DNA of 8,717 nt from Acidimicrobiia bacterium (GTDB lineage: Bacteria; Actinomycetota; Acidimicrobiia; IMCC26256; BP-133): the NCBI GenBank assembly GCA_025934385.1, contig JAICYE010000064.1, positions 1-8,717 of the forward strand, written 5' to 3'. Under the pieces are notes generated by a model. That model made no database searches and had not been told where the DNA came from. It saw nothing but the letters and a program-made list of their open reading frames with translations. Below, in pieces: positions 5,648-8,717 of the stretch (its first letter is position 1; every line of letters begins with the position of its first letter). The position numbers and the translations under genes were made by a program.

Positions 5648-5813
5648 GAATTCCTTTGTGGCACACGAGTGTCGTCTGTGTGCAGATCTCGATCTTCTGT
5701 TGGTCATTGGCTTCATGCTTTTGCTTATCGACGCAGTTGTTTTTGGGTTGACAGAGGCAGAAGCTGGATAAAGAGTGGGTTGGGGCACTGTTCGCCGCGA
5801 CGGACAGGCGGGG
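5648..5813. other. AT-rich spacer after rluB with weak hairpins
   Basis: From 5648 to about 5760 the sequence is close to half A+T, in sharp contrast to its flanks. GCACAC (5661-5666) can pair with GTGTGC (5678-5683) across 11 bases, and AGATC-TC-GATCT follows at 5684-5695. Both might weakly terminate the rluB transcript, but neither is followed by a proper T-run. A TTGACA at 5748-5753 is the only promoter-like element. No gene is seen. Confidence 0.4.
5748..5776 (+). promoter_or_regulatory. Possible promoter of the coiled-coil gene
   Basis: TTGACA (5748-5753) is a perfect consensus -35. Seventeen bases on is AAGAGT (5771-5776), a poor -10; the better-looking GATAAA at 5767-5772 is too close to the -35. 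The leader to the ATG at 5814 would be about 30 bases. Confidence 0.3.
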
Positions 5814-6308
5814 ATGAGCGACTGTCACGAGCAAACTCTTGAACTGAGAGCACTGGCGATGCGGATGGCCGCACTCGAGGAGAATGTTGCCTTCCTCGAG
5901 CAGTGGTGCGAGGAGCAGCAGGACGCCCTCGACCGCGTCGCCGGCCCGCTCGCCTACGACCACGAGGTCGAAGCGCCGCCGCCCCCGCGGCAGATCCTCC
6001 GGATCGTCGATCTCCGCGACGGCGCGGCCGCCGACTCCGACCGGATCGGGCCCGATCCGTCCGACGTCGATCTGGGCCCCGACGTCGAGACCGTCGTGGC
6101 CGTGGTCGAGACCGAGCACGATCGGCGGGTGCGTCAGATCCGGGCCAGCCTCAACCGGCTCCGCCGCCGGCTGGCTCTGTCAGTGGCGCCGCCGACGGAG
6201 GCGCCACCCCGGGAGCCCCCGGACCCCGACAACCGGCCCGCGCCGCGACCGGTCGCCCGGACGATCCGCCGGGTCAGCGCGAAGCAAGCAGGTCGTACAG
6301 CTCCATGA
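5814..6308 (+). CDS. Hypothetical coiled-coil protein
   Basis: I do not recognise the family. The 164-aa product begins with an amphipathic helix with heptad-like spacing (about 5-44: LELRALAMRMAALEENVAFL...), predicted as coiled coil. A Pro-rich linker (54-59, APPPPRQ) and an acidic middle section follow (70-92). A second, basic helix is at about 100-122 (TEHDRRVRQIRASLNRLRRR), and the Pro/Arg-rich tail is probably disordered. There is no signal peptide or membrane segment. Codon use is GC-rich like the chromosome, so it is probably a real gene. A GTG at 5775 would add 13 residues with poor composition; ATG 5814 is preferred because it starts just before the helix. Its last 35 bases overlap, tail to tail, the convergent XRE regulator gene, suggesting a linked function or mutual antisense effect. 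Confidence 0.55.
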   Translation: MSDCHEQTLELRALAMRMAALEENVAFLEQWCEEQQDALDRVAGPLAYDHEVEAPPPPRQILRIVDLRDGAAADSDRIGPDPSDVDLGPDVETVVAVVETEHDRRVRQIRASLNRLRRRLALSVAPPTEAPPREPPDPDNRPAPRPVARTIRRVSAKQAGRTAP

Positions 6309-6669
6309 GGACCCGCCGCGCCCGGGGATCCAGGCGCCGGTCCGACTCCAGCACCTCCAGCAGCGCCATCGGCGGCCCGAGCGGCGGCAGGTCGCGCACC
6401 GAGGGCGCCTCGACGTAACGCCGCTGGCACTGGCGCATGAGCTCGCCGGGATCGAGCAGCAGCGCCCGGGCCATCCGGACGAGCGTCTCGTCGGTCGGAT
6501 GGTCGTTCTGCCCGGCCTCGATCTGACGCCAGGTGGTGTTCGAGACCCGGGCCCGGCGGGATGCCTCGTTCTTGGACAGGCCGAGACGGCGCCGGTGCTC
6601 CCCGATGTACTGACCGACCGCCGCCCAGTCGACCGCTTCCGACTGCTCGCTCTTCGACGGTATGGCCAC
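6274..6669 (-). CDS. XRE-family transcriptional regulator
   Basis: The 131-aa product has a Cro/CI-type helix-turn-helix at about residues 17-76. VGQYIGEHRRRLGLSKNEAS leads into RRARVSNTTWRQIEAGQ (39-54) and TDETLVRMARALLLDPGEL, the typical five-helix HTH_3 arrangement. The remaining 55 residues form a short helical region (MALLEVLESDRRLDPRARRV) that may mediate dimerisation; no enzymatic or sensor domain is seen. The start is GTG (complement of 6667-6669), with a purine-rich GGAAGGCGGG stretch shortly upstream as a possible ribosome binding site. Upstream lie a promoter and an inverted repeat, so autoregulation is likely. It is divergent from the small ORF at 6844 and convergent with the coiled-coil gene, a common arrangement for small regulatory cassettes. 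It could equally be a lone antitoxin-like or prophage-type regulator. Confidence 0.8.
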   Translation of the reverse strand: MAIPSKSEQSEAVDWAAVGQYIGEHRRRLGLSKNEASRRARVSNTTWRQIEAGQNDHPTDETLVRMARALLLDPGELMRQCQRRYVEAPSVRDLPPLGPPMALLEVLESDRRLDPRARRVLMELYDLLASR

Positions 6670-6712
6670 GATGCGTCCCGCCTTCCCTCACGGTCATGCG
6701 CTCTGCGTGTTG

Positions 6713-6741
6713 ATTTTGCTTGAAAGTAGCTCCTTCTACAA
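6713..6741 (-). promoter_or_regulatory. Promoter of the XRE regulator gene
   Basis: On the minus strand TTGTAG (complement of 6736-6741) and CAAAAT (complement of 6713-6718) are separated by exactly 17 bases. That is 3/6 and 4/6 of the sigma-70 consensus, in an AT-rich stretch. Transcription would start near 6706, giving a leader of about 37 bases, consistent with a ribosome binding site before the GTG. Confidence 0.5.
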
Positions 6742-6743
6742 GC
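6718..6743. promoter_or_regulatory. Operator-like inverted repeat over the XRE promoter
   Basis: GCTT-GAAA-GTAG (6718-6729) pairs with CTAC-AAGC (6736-6743) around a 6-base centre, with GAAA bulged. It spans the space between the -35 and -10 of the regulator's own promoter, where a bound dimer would block transcription. A related half-site, TTCTACGAAG, lies at 6796-6805, just before the divergent promoter. Confidence 0.4.
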
Positions 6744-6808
6744 ATTCCCGCACACTTCGTCGAGCCCGACGGCGGTTTGCCTCGTTTGCCATGATTTCTA
6801 CGAAGTTC

Positions 6809-6837
6809 TTGTCAACGAGGTGCGAATTGCGTACCAT
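6809..6837 (+). promoter_or_regulatory. Promoter of the small membrane ORF
   Basis: TTGTCA (6809-6814) and TACCAT (6832-6837) are spaced by exactly 17 bases. The -10 ends 6 bases before the GTG at 6844, so the start codon would lie at the predicted transcription start (leaderless). This is the best-formed sigma-70-like promoter in the window. Confidence 0.6.
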
Positions 6838-6843
6838 TGTGGC

Positions 6844-7125
6844 GTGGCAGTGGCGGTGTGGGGAGTTGGTGTGGGAGTCGCAGTTGTCGCCGGACGGGCG
6901 ACGAGCCGCTGGGCGCGGCGCCGCTGCGACGAGGCGCTGGCCGGCGCCCGCCTGATCCCGACTCCCCCGGAGCGGTCGTTCGTCCTCATCGCCGGGCTCG
7001 ACGACGGCCCTCAGGCTCGAGCGCGGGCGCGTCAGCAGCGCGCCCTGCAGCAGGCGCTCGATAGAGAACGGCGGGGTGGCGCGTTCCTTGGCCCGGCGCG
7101 CCACTCCGACCGTTCCCCCGCCTGA
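6844..7125 (+). CDS. Small hypothetical protein with an N-terminal membrane segment
   Basis: Not recognised. Starting from the leaderless GTG 6844, the product is 93 aa. A hydrophobic N-terminus (VAVAVWGVGVGVAVVAG, residues 1-17) is followed at once by basic RATSRWARRR, as in a membrane anchor with an Nout-Cin orientation. The rest is short and charged, with PERSFVLIAGLDDG (about 42-55) and a Gln/Arg/Ala-rich helix (ARARARQQRALQQALDRERR). A GTG at 6820 is also in frame but lies inside the promoter. The good promoter favours a real gene; its compositional bias and lack of recognisable domain leave doubt. It is divergent from the XRE regulator and may be under its control. Confidence 0.45.
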   Translation: MAVAVWGVGVGVAVVAGRATSRWARRRCDEALAGARLIPTPPERSFVLIAGLDDGPQARARARQQRALQQALDRERRGGAFLGPARHSDRSPA

Positions 7126-7156
7126 GCCCACTGCTCGGCCCGGCGGGGTCATCGCA

Positions 7157-7162
7157 TACGCT
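7157..7162 (+). promoter_or_regulatory. Putative -10 box of aroH
   Basis: TACGCT ends 8 bases before the ATG at 7171, again TAnnnT with no Shine-Dalgarno. No clear -35 is visible in the GC-rich sequence upstream. It would drive aroH-tyrA and the gene that follows. Confidence 0.35.
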
Positions 7163-7170
7163 TGCCGGCC

Positions 7171-7548
7171 ATGACGGCACGGGAGCCTCGGCTGCTCGCC
7201 CTGCGCGGGGCGATCACGCTCGACGCCGATACCCGGGACGAGGTCTCGGAGAAGACCCAGCGCCTGGTGAAGGAGATGCTGGCCCGCAACGACGTCAACC
7301 ACGACGACCTGGTCAGCATCATCTTCACCGCCACCGACGACGTCCGGAGCGAGTTCCCGGCCACGGCCGCCCGGGCCCTCGGGCTCGGCGACGTGCCCCT
7401 CATCTGCGCCCGGGAACTGGGCATCGCCCACGGCATGCCGCTGTGCGTCCGGGTGATGATGCACCTCTACAGCGACCGGCGGCGCCACGAGCTGCACCAC
7501 GTCTACCTGGAAGGCGCCCGCGGCCTGCGGGACGACCTCCCCGAATAA
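7171..7548 (+). CDS. aroH: Chorismate mutase, AroH type
   Basis: Catalyses the Claisen rearrangement of chorismate to prephenate, the branch point to phenylalanine and tyrosine. The 125-aa product aligns by eye with the monofunctional trimeric enzyme of Bacillus subtilis. Its active-site residues are present: R12 (LRGAIT; R7 there), R68 (R63), C79 and E82 in LICAREL (C75, E78), R94 in CVRVMMH (R90), Y112 in HHVYLEGA (Y108) and R120 (R116). ATG 7171 is chosen over a TTG at 7162 because it leaves the usual short N-terminus and sits 8 bases after a -10-like box. tyrA starts 8 bases after the stop, so the two consecutive pathway steps are probably made from one mRNA. Confidence 0.93.
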   Translation: MTAREPRLLALRGAITLDADTRDEVSEKTQRLVKEMLARNDVNHDDLVSIIFTATDDVRSEFPATAARALGLGDVPLICARELGIAHGMPLCVRVMMHLYSDRRRHELHHVYLEGARGLRDDLPE

Positions 7549-7556
7549 CCACTTCG

Positions 7557-8642
7557 ATGGGGACGGTCGCCGTCGTCGGTACGGGCCTGATCGGCGGCTC
7601 GCTCGCTCTCGCCCTGCGCCGGGCCGGACTGCGGGTGCAGGGCTACGACGCCGACTCCGAGCGGTTGGCGCGCGCCGTGGCCCGCGGTGCGATCGACGAG
7701 GCGGCCCCGTCCCTCCTCGACGCCTGCGCCGGTGCCGACGCGGCGTTCGTCGCCGTCACCGTGTCCGGGGTGGCCGGCGCCGTGGCCGCCGCTCTCGACG
7801 CCGGGGTGGGCGCCGTCTCCGACGTCGGATCGGTCAAGGCGCCGGTCCTCCGGGCCGTCGAGGCCCGAGCGGCCGCGGCGGCGTCGAGATTCGTCGGCGG
7901 CCACCCGATGGCCGGTTCGGGCGGGGAGGAGGGCATCGAGGGCGCCGACGCCGATCTGTTCCTGGGCGCCGCCTGGGTTCTCACCCCGACGGCCGACACC
8001 GATCCCGCCGCCTTCACCGCCGTGCGCGACCTGGTGGCCCTCACGGGGGCCAAGGTCATGGCCGTCGAGCCGGAACTGCACGACGAGCTCGTGGCGATCG
8101 TCAGCCACCTTCCGCACCTGGCCGCCAGCGCCGTCATGCACCTGGCGGCCGATGACGACGCCAACCACGACACCCTCCTCCGGCTCGCCGCCGGGAGCTT
8201 CCGGGCGCTGACCCGGGTGTCGGGGCGGTCGGCCGGTATCTGGCCCGACATCTGCGTCGAGAACCAGGCGGCCATCCTGCACATCCTCGATCGCTACATG
8301 AAGGAACTCGAGCGGGTCCGGGAGCTCGTCGTGGCGGCGGAGCGGAGGCCCCTGCTCGACTTCTTCGAGATCGCCCGGGCCGAGGTGTCGAACCTGCCCG
8401 AACGGTCGGCCGGGGCCGGGCCGCTGGTGGAGCTGTCGATGCCGGTGCCGGACCGGCCCGGCGTCCTGGCCGAGGTCACGACCCTGGCCGGCCGGCGCGG
8501 CGTCAACATCGTCGACCTCGACATCAGCCACGGCCCGACCGGCGGCGTCCTGCTCATGGTGGTGCCGGCCGCCGGAGCCGACGCCATCGTCGCCGGCCTC
8601 GACGAGCTGGGATACCACACCGCCCGCCGGGAGCTCCCGTGA
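7557..8642 (+). CDS. tyrA: Prephenate dehydrogenase with ACT domain
   Basis: Oxidatively decarboxylates prephenate to 4-hydroxyphenylpyruvate, the tyrosine precursor, using NAD(P)+. The 361-aa product starts with a Rossmann fold (VAVVGTGLIGGSLALAL, residues 4-20; GxGxxG at 8-13). The TyrA block VSDVGSVKAP (88-96) is followed by VGGHPMAGSGGEEG (113-126) and HDELVAIVSHLPHLAAS (175-191), which carry the substrate-binding and catalytic His/Ser region. The all-helical dimerisation region continues to about 280. A C-terminal ACT domain (about 288-361: LVELSMPVPDRPGVLAEVTT...) suggests feedback control, probably by tyrosine. D31 at the end of the second strand (GYDADSE) is typical of NAD preference, though this is inferred. 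After HPMAGS the usual Glu-Lys/Ser-Gly is GGEEG here. Its stop overlaps the next GTG by 4 bases. Confidence 0.94.
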   Translation: MGTVAVVGTGLIGGSLALALRRAGLRVQGYDADSERLARAVARGAIDEAAPSLLDACAGADAAFVAVTVSGVAGAVAAALDAGVGAVSDVGSVKAPVLRAVEARAAAAASRFVGGHPMAGSGGEEGIEGADADLFLGAAWVLTPTADTDPAAFTAVRDLVALTGAKVMAVEPELHDELVAIVSHLPHLAASAVMHLAADDDANHDTLLRLAAGSFRALTRVSGRSAGIWPDICVENQAAILHILDRYMKELERVRELVVAAERRPLLDFFEIARAEVSNLPERSAGAGPLVELSMPVPDRPGVLAEVTTLAGRRGVNIVDLDISHGPTGGVLLMVVPAAGADAIVAGLDELGYHTARRELP

Positions 8643-8717
8643 CCGCCCTCGACGCTTTCGGTGGCGGCTCCCGCCGCCCCTTGTCGGGGGACACCCCCGA
8701 TCCCCCGGGTGGTGGCG
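8639..8717 (+). CDS. Start of a downstream gene, cut by the window edge (possibly aroA)
   Basis: GTG 8639 overlaps the tyrA stop (GTGA), as at the scpA/scpB junction, and the frame stays open to the window end (26 codons). The visible product begins VTALDAFGGGSRRPLSGD. Nearly all of it after residue 8 is encoded by copy 2 of the dispersed repeat, so it carries no family signal. An EPSP synthase gene (aroA) would be natural after tyrA, but this is a guess from context. Alternatively the true gene starts beyond the window and the repeat is intergenic. Confidence 0.4.
   Translation, partial: MTALDAFGGGSRRPLSGDTPDPPGGG
8663..8709 (-). repeat. Dispersed 47-base palindromic repeat, copy 2 (reverse orientation)
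   Basis: On the minus strand this copy reads CCCGGGGG, ATC, GGGGG-TGT-CCCCC, GACAA, GG and GGCGGC-GGGA-GCCGCC, the same order as copy 1 at 2584-2630 and also exactly 47 bases. It begins 21 bases after the tyrA stop. Read on the plus strand it would encode GGSRRPLSGDTPDPPG in the downstream frame. The flanks of the two copies do not match beyond the boundaries given. Confidence 0.75.

Noticed and set aside
6736..7500. 254-codon minus-strand frame across the small ORF and aroH
   Set aside because: Antisense to aroH with no recognisable motif; high GC keeps such frames open by chance. Its far end does not form a plausible separate gene.
1..8717. tRNA, rRNA, CRISPR arrays, intact insertion sequences or transposases
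   Set aside because: Nothing in the sequence shows a cloverleaf, rRNA core sequence, regularly spaced repeats, or a transposase; the only recombinase is the housekeeping XerD.

Overview
The window is very GC-rich, with strong G/C at third codon positions, frequent GTG/TTG starts and stop/start overlaps of the GTGA and TTGA type. The conserved part has the gene set xerD ... scpA-scpB-rluB, followed here by aroH-tyrA. That arrangement is known from actinobacterial chromosomes, and the TAnnnT promoter style also fits. I infer a chromosomal segment of a high-GC actinobacterium, possibly Acidimicrobiia-like; the class-level guess is weak.

Layout. 1-207: no convincing gene, but two copies of a CAACA(G/T)GTTGCG palindrome-like site. 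208-2837, plus strand: tyrosine recombinase XerD, a DksA/TraR-type zinc-finger protein, a membrane site-2-protease-like metalloprotease and an HD-domain putative phosphohydrolase. 2838-3279: a 442-base gene-poor, AT-richer gap with a possible decayed minus-strand gene end, two hairpins (one with arms of about 22 bases) and a promoter-like site. 3280-5647: scpA-scpB-rluB with 4-base stop/start overlaps, one operon. 5648-7150: an accessory-looking block between rluB and aroH. It holds a coiled-coil protein of unknown function, a convergent overlapping XRE-family regulator with its own promoter/operator, and a divergent small membrane-anchored ORF with a good promoter. 7171-8642: AroH-type chorismate mutase and prephenate dehydrogenase (TyrA with ACT domain). 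From 8639: the start of another gene, probably translationally coupled to tyrA and cut by the window edge; aroA is a guess from context only.

How the genes work together. XerD resolves chromosome dimers and ScpA/ScpB load and support SMC condensin, so the left and centre serve chromosome maintenance. RluB modifies 23S rRNA. AroH and TyrA carry chorismate through prephenate towards tyrosine.

The most interesting signal is a 47-base dispersed palindromic repeat present twice in opposite orientation, at 2584-2630 and 8663-8709. Each copy has two hairpin-forming parts, GGGGG-TGT-CCCCC and GGCGGC-GGGA-GCCGCC. One copy lies in frame inside the HD-domain gene, in a loop between conserved segments. 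The other lies at the very start of the gene after tyrA. It behaves like a coding-tolerated, REP/RPE-like element. Second in interest are the promoter-like TAnnnT boxes 6-9 bases before the start codons of all five genes that begin a likely transcription unit on the conserved pattern, without clear Shine-Dalgarno sites, which suggests leaderless mRNAs.
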